From positions 62,001 to 126,000 of the forward strand of contig RPFO01000275.1 in assembly GCA_009746045.1 (NCBI GenBank): a DNA stretch of 64,000 bases, read 5' to 3'. Each line of letters starts with the position of its first letter. The stretch's first letter is position 1. The DNA comes from Mesostigma viride. Its lineage: Eukaryota > Streptophyta > Mesostigmatophyceae > Mesostigmatales > Mesostigmataceae. A program made the position numbers and the translations under genes. The notes beneath the pieces were generated by a model. That model did not search any database. It was not told where the DNA came from and worked only from the letters and a program-made list of their open reading frames with translations. Shown here piece by piece: positions 23,268 to 33,423 of the stretch.

Positions 23268-23602
23268 CTTTGAGAATGGGTGAGAAATGGTGAGAAAAAG
23301 GGTGAGAAAGGTGAGAAAAAGGGTGAGAAATGGGTGAGAATGGGTGAGAAAGGTGAGAAAAAAGGGTGAGAATGGGGTGAGAATGGGTGAGAAAACACGT
23401 TTCTCACCCGGGTGAGATTGCCCCAAAAAGGGGAAAAAAGGGGGAAAACGTGAGAAAAATCTCAAAAAACAGGACGTGAGAAAAGTGAGAAAAACGGGAG
23501 GTGTGAAACGTGAGAAAAGTGAGAAAAGTGAGAAAATCAGGACGTGAGAAAAGTGAGAAAAACAGGACGTGAGAAAATTGAGAAAACACAGCGCTGAGAA
23601 AC
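23268..23602 (+). repeat. Left subterminal TGAGAAA array
   Basis: About 30 irregular copies of GTGAGAAA(A/G) spaced 8-14 bp apart. The spacing is too irregular for a simple satellite; it fits transposase-binding motifs. Confidence 0.85.
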
Positions 23603-24478
23603 ACACCCATAATGCAATATGGTGGCAGCCACACTGTTCAAAACAGCACGAACAATCAAAATCTTTTCATTATAATGTTAAAATAATAAATGTTTATAGC
23701 CGTCAAGAACCAGCCATTCAGCGGCGGTTCTGAAGATGTAACCATTGATCATTTAATGAATCATCTATACAAAACTGTTATGGCTTTATGACACATCCGT
23801 CATTGCCTTTCATCAAATACGATGACAGCTGGTTAACAAATCTGGTCGCTTGCTAGGGCATCATGCTGACCGCTCCCATTTCATTCTCGTGGTGCCTGCA
23901 TGAATCCAAGCAAACCGCGACACAATATGCAAGAGAAAAAAAAAAGATATCAGATCCTTGACATAGACATCACCATTCTACAAGGAAGAGCTCACCAGCA
24001 CCTAACGGTCCATGCAGCAAATGTGTAGAACACGATTCATGACCCAACACTCACTCTTATGGCAAAGCAGCCCATACACATGAATCACACCATGCGCCAG
24101 ATGTCACACGAGCAAGCCACAACGTTGTCGTCGGATCAGAAAGCAACAAACGTGAAAACGCTAGCGGCCCAAATCTGAGATTCCGCGGAACACAGAAAAT
24201 AAGAAAGCTCAGAAGCTACCAGCAAGGGATCGAACATAGGACCTTTGGCATGATTTCGCGGCTGTGTGAGTCTCCTGATCCGAAGGCATCTCACTTAATT
24301 AACGTTTCGAAACAGCCAAACTGCGAAAAATCTCTTACCGGAGAGAGTTGCCAATATCAAGGAGACAACCAGCGCAGGCCAGAAATCGGGAGAATCCGGA
24401 CCATGGTAGCTCGAGCCTGCCGTTATCTTGTCCGCGTTTTCGAGTCGTGCAGGATTATTATGAATATGAATGGAGATG
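23603..24478. other. Interior of CACTA-like element, left part
   Basis: AT-rich, no gene or motif seen. Confidence 0.5.
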
Positions 24479-25430
24479 GAAATGTGTAGCCTTGTGCATT
24501 GAAATTATGGCTGGCTGACGTGAAGAGCGACTACATGACCTAGACGATGGGGCCGGAAACAGCTTGCTTGATTGTGTTTCATCGTGGGCAACGAGTCCAA
24601 CGACTACTTTCTCTGGGCGGCAAACTGCGGCAAATTGAACGCAAACCTCATCATGAAATCTTGACCGTCGAAATGTAACGATCCGACGACTTATGCAGTA
24701 TGCCGCGTAATTTTCTGTTGCGGGAGAGCCGTTGGGCCGGTTCCCGACGCGGGCGACCAGTGGTTTGCATTAAGTTAACTTACCTGAAGTTCTCCAACAG
24801 AAGTGACCCAAGCCGCATGATGGCACTCATCGACGGCCTCAGTCTATTGACGCGTCGGCCCGATTTTGGCGGCACCCAATTTGACCCCAACGGCACCTAC
24901 CGACAAAGGGCATACGTACGTTTCACGCGCACCACGACCTTCGAGCTCTGCTATGGCGGTGGTGCCGTGGGGCCCGCATCAGACTGCGGGCCCTTATCTG
25001 CTATGGCGGTGCTGCCGTTGGGCCCGCATCAGAATTCAGGCCCTTTATGCAGGCGGGCCCTTAATGCATGTTACTTTTTTATTCTTCTGCATACAAATAT
25101 GAAGCAATGAGGTCGTGTCCTCCGGATTTTTGCATTTGCACCGTGTGCAGTTCTTGGACGTTTGGAAACATGCATGATGGCATGTGCCTAATGTAATGAC
25201 TGAATCAAGCTAGACCGTTTCAGTGGTTTTTCATTTGCGGGTATTTCCTCGTAAATGGTGGGAAAGCGATCGCAGCAATGGTTCTCACCACTAGACACTC
25301 CCGGCCAGTGAAGCTCGAAAAACACGCCCTGATCAAGCAAGCTGTTTCCGGCCCCACTGTATAGGTCATCTTACAGTCGCTCTTTGCGTAAGCCAGCCAT
25401 AATTTCAATGAACAAGGCTACACATTTGCA
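24479..25430. repeat. Inverted repeat inside the CACTA-like element
   Basis: Arms of about 100 bp (24,479-24,577 and 25,325-25,429), roughly 85% identical, share GAAATTATGGCTGGCT and GGGGCCGGAAACAGCTTGCT. The roughly 750 bp between them include a short GGGCCCGCATCAGA duplication (about 24,969 and 25,020). It may be a further nested element. Confidence 0.65.
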
Positions 25431-25609
25431 TACTCTTTTCTTGGTTATCGGTGTGCCTTTGTTTGGATGCAGGGGGGATCGCTGTGCTGACACAACGCGT
25501 TCAACGTGCTGGGAATCAACAATCCTGACGTCCCAAGGTGTACTGGAGGGGCGGGGACCTGATGATCAACCACAAGATGTGGACGCCCCCTGCGGGCTAG
25601 AATAGCCCC

Positions 25610-26003
25610 AGCTTGTAATCATTGGTAGTCTCTGCCGCCATGGCAGCCATGCCTAGAATGTTTGCCTAGCTGAGCCACTATACCTAGTCACGTGCACCGC
25701 TAACACACGGTACACAACCAGCCATAGCCTTAGCTTAGTCCTTGTACAACCATGCTACGTCATGGCTATGCTCAGATTACTTGCCCATGCACCCGTTATG
25801 ATATGCTCACATGGGTCTTATTGCACCCACAGATTGCCGGATCGTTTATCGGGTCCAATAGCAGCTGCGACATGCCTTTGGCATGAAGGAGAAAGGGGGT
25901 CTGTGCCCTTCCTGTTGTGCACACACAGGAATTAAAAGCACTTCGGTGCTCCGTGACCCAACGGGAGCACGAGTTTAATTAATCATGTAATTAATTAATT
26001 AGT
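25610..26003 (+). mobile_element. SINE-like insertion with a LINE B-type 3' end
   Basis: About 390 bp that ends with the hairpin GTGCTCC-gtgacccaac-GGAGCAC and a TTAA tail, which is the LINE B 3' end. The body is unlike LINE B. A short core (ATTGCACCCACAG, about 25,830) also occurs at about 56,849 in a repeat with the LINE C tail. The left boundary is approximate. Probably a SINE or LINE-parasitic element. Confidence 0.5.
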
Positions 26004-26067
26004 GGTGCTGAGTTTATTTTCACATCAATGACTTAATGAAATAAAGCTCATGATTTTTCTCGTGTTA

Positions 26068-26416
26068 TACTCTTGGTGAGAAATTTCTCACCAATTTGAC
26101 TCATGATTTTTCTTGTGTTATACTCTTGGTGAGAAATTTCTCACTTTTCTCACTTTTCTCACTTTTTCTCACTTTTTCTCACTTTTTCTCACTTTTTCTC
26201 ACTTTTTCTCACCCATTCTCACCTTTTTTCTCACTTTAGGGTTTTTTCTCACCCCAATCTCACCGAAACCCCCTTTTTCTCACCAAAATCTCACCCTGGT
26301 GAGATTTTTTTGCTAGTGTTTGCGGGAAGAAATTGAGATTTTTCTCAATTTCCTCAAAAAATTCTCACAAAGGGTGAGAAAATTGAGGGTTTTGAGAAAA
26401 TTCTCAGAATCTGAGT
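26068..26416 (-). repeat. Right subterminal TTTCTCAC array
   Basis: Mirror of the left array: TTTTTCTCAC repeats, preceded by two tandem copies of a 53-bp unit (about 26,050-26,150). Confidence 0.85.
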
Positions 26417-26469
26417 TCCTAGTGTGGCGGTAATGGGATATTTTATATATGAGATTGTAATAATATATT

Positions 26470-26820
26470 CAGACACGGCCAACCAACCGTCATGGATGCC
26501 AAGTTTTTGGTCGACACAGGCGCTTCCACATCCTTCCTCAACGTGGCACTGGTGCGCCGGCTGAGCCTGACGCCCAGCCCCCACACCGGACGGCCGTGCA
26601 TCTGACCCACTCGGATGGTCGCCAACACCAATCGCCCGGTCTGGCAGAGATCAAAGGTGTGCTGCAAGGCACCCCGTTCGACATGGCTGCGACCATCGCA
26701 CCGCTGGGCGCAGCGGACATCATCATTGGGCTCGACTTTGGACGCGTAGGATGTGGACATTCGCGTGCGCCGGCGAGTGGTTTGGTTTCCCGATGGTTCC
26801 TTGTGGTGCCCTGACAGCGA
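26470..26820 (+). pseudogene. Retropepsin-like remnant of E2
   Basis: Just after the CACTA-like insertion the sequence reads FLVDTGASTSFLNVALVRRL, an aspartic protease active-site block. A flap/C-terminal-like part with ADIIIGLDF follows near 26,720. Fossil; broken. No RT follows. Confidence 0.6.
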
Positions 26821-29800
26821 GTATAGGGCACATAGCATTACACACGAGCGCCCGGCGGTCCAGCATCCTTGACTCCTTGGCAGTAATTGGACGATCGCGT
26901 GGACGCGTCGTCCCCGGGGGAAGGGGAGGGGTCGCAGAGCGTATGAAACCAGATGGCTACTAATAATACCATATACTTCTTTACTATACCTACCTTGTAT
27001 ATACTAAGTACTTGTACTGGTCCACTACACTTCTTTATGATACCATACTCTCCTTAATTATATCTATAGCTCCTGTATGATCGGCACGGTTCGGCTTTGG
27101 ATCGAGCCGGCCATCTATGTAGGAATCCACCGCGCAGCCGCGCGTGGATCCGACGACCCTTCTACTGCCATGCCAGGGATCGATGCGCAGCCGCGCGTGG
27201 ATCCGACGACCCTTCTACTGCCATGCCAGGGATCGATGCGCCAGCGTGCGGATATTATATATTTTCGACATTCTCTTTTTTCTATATAATATATTTTCTC
27301 CATGCTATATATTCTCTATGGGATAATCCGCAAGTGGTGGCGGGCTTGAACGGGTCGTCCCGAAGAGGACCACGTCAGGCACTCAGCACCGCATGTGCAC
27401 ATGGTCCTGGCCCTTTTGGACATTGGCTCACCGGATGCTTGATGATTCTACTACTAAGGCGTCCGTACCGAGGCATCTCCGCGCGGGATGCCGGATTCGG
27501 CAGCGAGTGCCAGCGACCCCAGGCTACGGCCTGACTGCACGGCGCGTCCCGCGTGACCAACGGACGCGGAGTCCCATGGCATGCGGCCAAGTATTATTAT
27601 AGGGAGCCTTCCGGTTGGCGGCTATGAGTCACGGCTCCCTGACTTCCTGGCGCGTGAGGGACGTGCTTGGCTTCTCGTGCACCTGCACGTGATTAATTTC
27701 ACTAGTGCGGCACGGTGCATGGAGACGGCACGGTGCATGGAGGCTGTTGCAACCCCGATGCGACTGGGCGATCAGGCAGGGCGGAGCCTGTACTGAATCG
27801 TGGTCGGCCGGCAAACAGATGTACAGCACCTTGTTGAATTGTCGGTAGCCAACCAATTGGCTACCCCGGCATTGAGTCGACGCCTAGCTGGGTCAGGGCA
27901 CTCCTGGGCTCGAGTAACCGTGCATGCAGGGCGCGCCCGCGTCCGCCGCGACCGTCGGGAGTAAGGGCCCCCGGGGCTGCAAGCATATGCGGGCACGGTG
28001 CAGTTGCATGGCGACAGCACGTACTGCCGGCAGTAGTGGTGGATGACCCAGCCGGTCGTGGTTGCACTGGTTGCGCTGGTGCCGGTCGTGGTTGCATCAG
28101 AAGCAGGTGGCGGTGTCCGGTCATTGTCTCACCGCCTCAACAGTGCGCGTGCATGGTGCCGATGCCACATGATGTGGCGCTGTCGCCCCGCAGACTGCCG
28201 GTGTCCGAGTAACACCGGTATCACTGCATAGGGCCGGTACATCCGCTCTGAGCGGACCCGGCGCTGACGCGCGCTGAGCCATGGCAGAGCACTGAGGTAC
28301 ATGGGACGTGCGGGATCTGGCCGTCGAGGGCGAGTCACGGGGACTGTAGTAACGGCGACCCGAGACTGAGAGGCAGGCAGGATCGAGCTGCTGGAGTCTG
28401 AGCACCTAGTCACTGCCCGCGACCCTGTGCATGGCTACCATCGCGCAGTGTTCGCGTCCCTCATGTGGGCTGAGCTCGGTAGGGAGTTGTTCCTTGCATG
28501 CACCACTGGTGGAGGCCGATCGAGCGTGATTTGCAAGTGGCTCGTGTCCGCGCGTCTACGAGGTTGCATGGATGAGGGACTCAGAGCAGGGCGTTCCATG
28601 TGCATGGCGGGCGGGCTGTGTGGGCTTCAAAATGTACTATACCCCATGGCCATGCACTGGTACAGGGGTGGTGAGAGGCCTTCAAGCTTCGAGTGGGGGA
28701 TGTGGCAATGCGCGGTGGGGACTGCATACATTGGGGCGTGTTTCTGTTGCGGGAATCGGGCTCCTGGGCAAGACATCCAAGCGGGGTGGACAGGCGGTGA
28801 TCGGTCGTGCGCGGGTTTGACCCCGGCCCACGATCGCTGTATGTGCTGGAGCACCTGTGTGCTGGGCGCGATCGAGCCCGAGGAGCTCTTGTTTGGGACT
28901 GCGGGGTTGCTTCGGCCCTACTCCATGAGCAGCACGGTGTCTCGCAGGGGCAACGTTACTGATACGGCAGTTCCTGCAAGGCGTGTCACTCCCCGACCTG
29001 CCCATTGCATTGTATAAGTGCGGGCATTGCGGGCGCTATGCAGTCCACGTCGGCGGCCTCGAGCATCACATGCATATGGGCCTGCGCAAACATCAACCGT
29101 GCTCTTGCTGTGCAAGTGTCACGGAGGGTGTGACTGCGAGCTGAGGAGTTTTCCCCCGCTTGCGGTGGAGTTCAGGCACATTGGCAGTAAGGAATGCGGG
29201 GACCGGCGACTGCTCCGGTCTATGCACGTCGGCCGGAGTGGTGTTGTGCCTAAACTACTGCAGCTTCGTGGAGGAGTTGGCAGGGCGCACTCCAGTGGAC
29301 ACGCTGGGGCCCTGCTAGTTTTGGGCACTTAACGTGCCATATTATCCAAGTTTCCGGTGTTGATCGACTTTGCCTGTTTCCTGCGCTGGATAGAGACGGC
29401 AGGGCGCACTCTAGTGGACACACTAGGGCCTTGCGGGCACCTGCATGCGTTCGCAGGTGCAGGGGAGGCGCACTCTAGCGGCCACGCTAGGGCTTCCCCC
29501 GCTATACAGCCACTCCAGCGGCGGCCAGGGACGGCCACGTTGCATGGTCGGTTTGGCTCACGGCGCGCCTGTATTTGAGAGGACGCGTACAGCTGTCGGT
29601 AGTGAGGCGATGGATCAGATTCTTCTGGTGCACGCCCTCGCTTCTGAGCATGGGGCCTGCACTGCATGCTGTGCCTCACCGTCGTCGACGCTAGTAGTAC
29701 TTCTTAATCGTCATGTGATTACGCGCATCAGTCGCGCTGTAAGGCTGGGTTTCGGCTGGACGGGATACATGACTGGCCACCTCGTCGGCCGGATCATCAA

Positions 29801-30328
29801 GTTGTATGCATGAAAAATATTCCCTCCTGCTGACAGTCCCGATTGGCTATATAAAGAGTTGCCCTTGAGTGGCAAGTCTGGGGGGACCTGGTTTCACTGC
29901 ATGGCCCGTTGGTGCACAAGGGCTGGGACATAGTACCCCTATGGTCAACATTTCATCAAGTTTGAGGCTGCTCAGGACCTCGGGACTGGTTGCGCGGGAT
30001 TACATGGACTGTGCATTATTATGATGTGGATGGGATAGGGCACGCGGTGGCGCCCCCTAAGGTGGCTCCAGTGGATCGGCGCGTCAACAACGGCGGTCGC
30101 TGAGATGGTTGTGAGAGTTTTATGACGGATGGCGGAATGATCCTGTCATCCTGTTTCATGCTACTACGTCAGGGTTGGTCCTGTGTATCGACCTCTAGAG
30201 GAATTGGTATTACTAACCCGCGGGTGAACCGGGGTTGGGACATAGTACTCTTATAGTAGCGTAGCTTACTTGTTTCCTTTCTATCTCTTGTACGGTAGGG
30301 ACTACCGACCCCCGTGGGGGGGGAGGAG
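26821..30328 (+). other. E2 non-coding 3' region
   Basis: Moderately GC-rich sequence with no recognisable domain. It has a 53-bp tandem pair (27,132-27,237) and three related short blocks with GCACTCYAGTGGACAC (29,285, 29,405, 29,468). It ends with a short block matching the Gag-like 3' part of M (about 30,015-30,065), then sequence matching M at 2,817-3,060, and the polypurine tract. Confidence 0.6.
27132..27237 (+). repeat. Two tandem copies of a 53-bp unit
   Basis: Near-exact units starting GCGCAGCCGCGCGTGGATCC at 27,132 and 27,185. Confidence 0.9.
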
Positions 30329-30996
30329 TGTTACGTCCCGGCCCTTTTGGACGGACGTAACAATGGAATAAATTATGTAGTTTGACTTGTTGTCATGGTC
30401 CGTAGGACTTTGGGACTCATTTCGGGACTTAATTTGGGAATTGTCCCTTGGTCAGGACTTTTGTATGGAACTATGACAGTTTGGGTGATTCGGACCAGTT
30501 ATTTTGGGCCTAGGTTGTTGTATGCGTGTATCTTCTAGGGGCCGGTGCAGTCGCGCCGCGCTGCGTACTTTATAGCTAGTTGAGATATTGTACTCATGCG
30601 TGGATTCTGTAGGCGAGGGTCGATGTCGACCTGAGGATCTTGTGTGGACAGCATGCTTTGGAAGGTCGGCGCCATGTCGGCGCCCCTTGCCAGCGTAGTG
30701 GCAGACCTAGGTGAAATTGGTCCGAGGACGAGAGTCTCGTCCTCTTGGTTTGATGAATGATAAGTGCGAATACGCCTACACATTAAACCTGGGGCAACTA
30801 TCCATTTGTAATTGGGATTGCTAGCCATTATAAGTGTGTATTAATTAGCTTGGCATCAAGTCGCGGTGCCAGATATCTCACGACCCCAGTCGTGAAGCGC
30901 AATCTGCATTAGGCCACCTTGAATCTTCCTAATTCCGGCATGGTAGATCTTTCGCTACGTAGCTCAGGCTAGAGGTGTCTGGGCTGGGACGTAACA
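30329..30996 (+). repeat. 3' LTR of E2
   Basis: 668 bp; matches 18,976-19,643 except one base. Confidence 0.94.
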
Positions 30997-31627
30997 CCTA
31001 GCATCGGACCAAGAAAGGAAAATGGCGGACCATTGAGGCGTAATCACTACGTAATATTTAGCTAGGCTATTATCGCTAGAAGAATGGGAAGGAGCAGTAA
31101 AAGAACGCCGCTGGCTCATGGTAACGCACCTTGTTGGTCTTGTGGAGTCACGATAGGAGTAGAAGGAGTAGGAGGCGACTTAGCTGGGTTATCTGGAGCA
31201 CCGAAAGTACGAGGGCGGCAATGTCCAGCGCTCCTCCTAAAATCAGCGACCCAGTCTTTCTGCGGGTGCGGCCGTCGAATGAACAGCAGCACGAAGGGAA
31301 AGGTGTAATCTACGAGACGCTAGTCGTCTCTCTACCGTAGAACCGAACAATTACCTATCTACGACAGTAGGCAACACTTCGCACGAACGCAAACGAGGGA
31401 AAGGAGCTATCTATAAAAGGATTTTCCGCTTCGAGCAGGTCTATCTTCTAGGCAGGGCATGTCCCGAATCGGGCAGCACAACCCCCCCAGCTTGCAGGCG
31501 ACCCGCCCATTACCTGTCAAGTAGGTGTCGCCTTCATTTCCATGGACGCGGAAGGGTTGATGCAAAGGCGTATGTGGCAGGGGATCGTCGACTCGCTCTC
31601 TACCTACGAAAGTTCCTCCGAGTCCAT
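30997..31627 (-). mobile_element. Piece of LTR element M (primer-binding site and leader)
   Basis: On the minus strand, TGGACTCGGAGG follows the LTR. A leader with CAGGTAATGGGCGGGTCGCCTG then matches E1 near 4,972. Interrupted by E2. Confidence 0.7.
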
Positions 31628-32190
31628 TGTTACGTCCTAAACCTCTACCGCCACCTCTACCTCTACCCGGCCTAATGCTACCTAAACTAGTAAGGCCGCC
31701 TCCTCTAGTTAAACCCCTAGCGAAAGACGAACGAGACGATCCATGCAGATCTCAATGCATTTACGTATGTGCTACTATAATACGCCATAAGCCATTTACA
31801 CAAACCCGTTTACTCCAGGAATAGAGGAAGGAAACACAACTACACTGCCATGACCCAAGCTAATATGTGTTAATTCATTTGACACACGCCGAGTGCCAAC
31901 CCGAGGGGTAGAACGTGCATAAATGATCACCAACGGTCCAGCATGCTCGGGCCGACATGGCCCTCGCCTACAGATGCACAGATGCACGCTGGTCCACTAC
32001 ATTCTACCCGAAGGATAAGGACCACTAATAATTAAGTACGCGGCGCGACGCCCAAAAGCATCCAATGCACCACGGTACTGTTACGAGGACAACAGTGTCC
32101 CAGTACAAACTACACGTAAACCTAGGAACGACCGAGGCAAAAGGCCTAATTTACGTCCGTAACTACAACGAATTGTTACGCGACGTAACA
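31628..32190 (-). repeat. 5' LTR of element M
   Basis: 563 bp on the minus strand, TGTTACGTCGCG…AGGACGTAACA. It is alignable with the E1 LTR in its first about 60 bases and in two internal blocks (GTCGCGCCGCG..TACTT and GGCGAGGGCCATGT). Confidence 0.82.
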
Positions 32191-32757
32191 GCTGCGCTCT
32201 CTGACATGGCGACATATTTCGCCGGGATCAGCAACGCTCTTGGCATTCACGTGCAAACCGTTCACCGTTATTAGACCAGTCCTGGTGACAGTCAGTGGCC
32301 ATGGCCGGGAATACTGTTTGCGTCGATGCTAGGGAAGACGAGGCTTGAGGGTAAATAGCCACGACTACCGCGCATAGAACGCGCATGCCCTATGCAGCAC
32401 ACGAAGTTTTGGCTAGCACGGTGGGGTGCTTCACCTGCCCACAGCCAGTTTGAGGACTTGCATCCAAGTTACGACCCGAAATACGACCTTGATGGTGAAT
32501 TCATTAGTGCAGTTCGATCGGCCTTGACGAGAGCTATCAAAAGACACCCTGAAGTCCTTCAGCAGGGCTGGGGGTCGCAAGTTATGGCTTAAGTTGGGTT
32601 CACGCCTTAAGTTGGGTTGACCCCAAGAAACCCTCGAACCCAACTTAAGGCGTGAATGCCTGTACCGGGTGACAGATTTTGGGTACCGTCCCGAACCCTA
32701 GTCGGAAAACATGCGGGGGAATAAACACAACTCAACTATTCACTTCGGCGTCGTAAC
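32191..32757. mobile_element. Right half of a TIR DNA transposon, diverged copy
   Basis: About 500 bp (32,191-32,672) match 33,786-34,281 at roughly 90%. The copy ends in a diverged version of the 35-bp TIR (about 32,693-32,733, ..GGGGGAATAAACACAACTCAA). A coding-like stretch reads SALTRAIKRHPEVLQQGWGSQ near 32,530, but I recognise no transposase. Confidence 0.6.
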
Positions 32758-33231
32758 TTAACACGGGAACGTTAGTTGGTTTGTTTTCGGGGAAATGGGT
32801 ATATTTTTTATTAGCCAATTATGGACCAAAGAGGTGAGAGGGGAAATGAGTTCGTTTGTTTTGAATTCCGCTAACGTTATGTACCTCATCGTAACTTCAC
32901 GGGAATACTGTACTTGGAGCAACGAGAGATCCTGGCCGTACGAGACCGCTGCCCATCACTGCCCAGGTATGGATCCACTACAGTATTAACGATATTAACA
33001 CGGGAACGTTAGTTAGTTTGTTTTCGGGGAAATGGGTATATTTTTTATTAGCCAATTATGGACCAAAGAGGTGAGAGGGGAAATGAGTTCGTTTGTTTTG
33101 AATTCCGCTAACGTTATGTACCTCATCGTAACTTCACGGGAATACTGTACTTGGAGCAACGAGAGATCCTGGCCATACGAGACCGCTGCCCACCACTGCC
33201 CAAGTATGGATCCACTACAGTATTAATGATA
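32758..33231 (+). repeat. 237-bp tandem duplication
   Basis: Units 32,758-32,994 and 32,995-33,231 differ at only a handful of bases. No gene in either; function unknown. Confidence 0.93.
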
Positions 33232-33261
33232 TGATATACGTGGCGACTGGCGGGAATCCAC

Positions 33262-33380
33262 TACAGGCATTCACGCCTTAAGTTGGGTTGGCTTAAGTTG
33301 GGTTCACGCCTTAAGTTGGGTCGCAGTTGGCTGCATGGCTGATGGCTGTACTAGGAAAAACCCAACTTAAGGCGTGTAGG
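33262..33380. repeat. Tiny inverted-repeat element (MITE-like)
   Basis: About 119 bp between TACAGGCATTCACGCCTTAA and an inverted copy ending ...TTAAGGCGTGTA. A similar unit of about 80 bp lies at 34,201-34,280. The same motif forms the palindrome at 2,699-2,756. Confidence 0.55.
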
Positions 33381-33423
33381 GGCTTCTAGCGCTGTGTGGC
33401 ACTGATTTTTTACTGCCGCGACT

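Larger units (their letters stand above)
23254..26424. mobile_element. Non-autonomous CACTA-like DNA transposon
   Basis: The ends are inverted: CACTAGGAACTC at 23,254 and its reverse complement ending at 26,424, with weaker match for about 12 more bases. A 2-bp duplication TG flanks it (23,252-23,253 and 26,425-26,426). The restored site CCGTTGGCGGTAATGGG also occurs at 23,187, which supports this reading. Both ends carry long subterminal arrays of a TGAGAAA-type motif in opposite orientation, as CACTA elements do. No transposase frame is visible, so it would need a helper. It sits inside LTR element E2. Confidence 0.78.
18976..30996 (+). mobile_element. 12-kb LTR retrotransposon E2 (TGTTACG family), Gag + protease only
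   Basis: Two 668-bp LTRs (TGTTACGT…GGACGTAACA) differ at one base that I could find. The element is flanked by a 5-bp duplication, CCTAG (18,971-18,975 and 30,997-31,001). A primer-binding site follows the left LTR (TGGTTATCGGAGG, 19,645-19,657) and a G-rich polypurine tract precedes the right LTR (30,314-30,328). The interior has an open Gag gene, a protease-like remnant, a nested CACTA-like transposon and about 3.5 kb of non-coding sequence. No RT or integrase was seen. Very young insertion; non-autonomous. Confidence 0.92.
2817..32190 (-). mobile_element. Old LTR retrotransposon 'M' (TGTTACG family), split by later insertions
   Basis: Fossil, minus strand. Its pieces are the 5' LTR (31,628-32,190), leader and first coding region (30,997-31,627 and 18,491-18,975), and Gag-like and 3' region (2,817-4,186). 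LINE A1 and LTR element E2 separate the pieces. Colinearity with E1 ties the pieces together: the LTR and leader match 4,227-5,000, the segment near 18,680 matches about 7,840, and the Gag-like part near 4,100 matches about 8,160. The 2,817-3,060 part matches the 3' end of E2 at about 30,080-30,300. No 3' LTR is seen in the window. It is broken, with several breaks in coding plus the insertions, and it is the oldest layer of the nest. Confidence 0.78.

Noticed and set aside
23268-26416. CRISPR-like or satellite array of TGAGAAA motifs
   Set aside because: Units are short, irregular and mirrored at both ends of one CACTA-like element; there are no unique spacers and the genome is eukaryotic.
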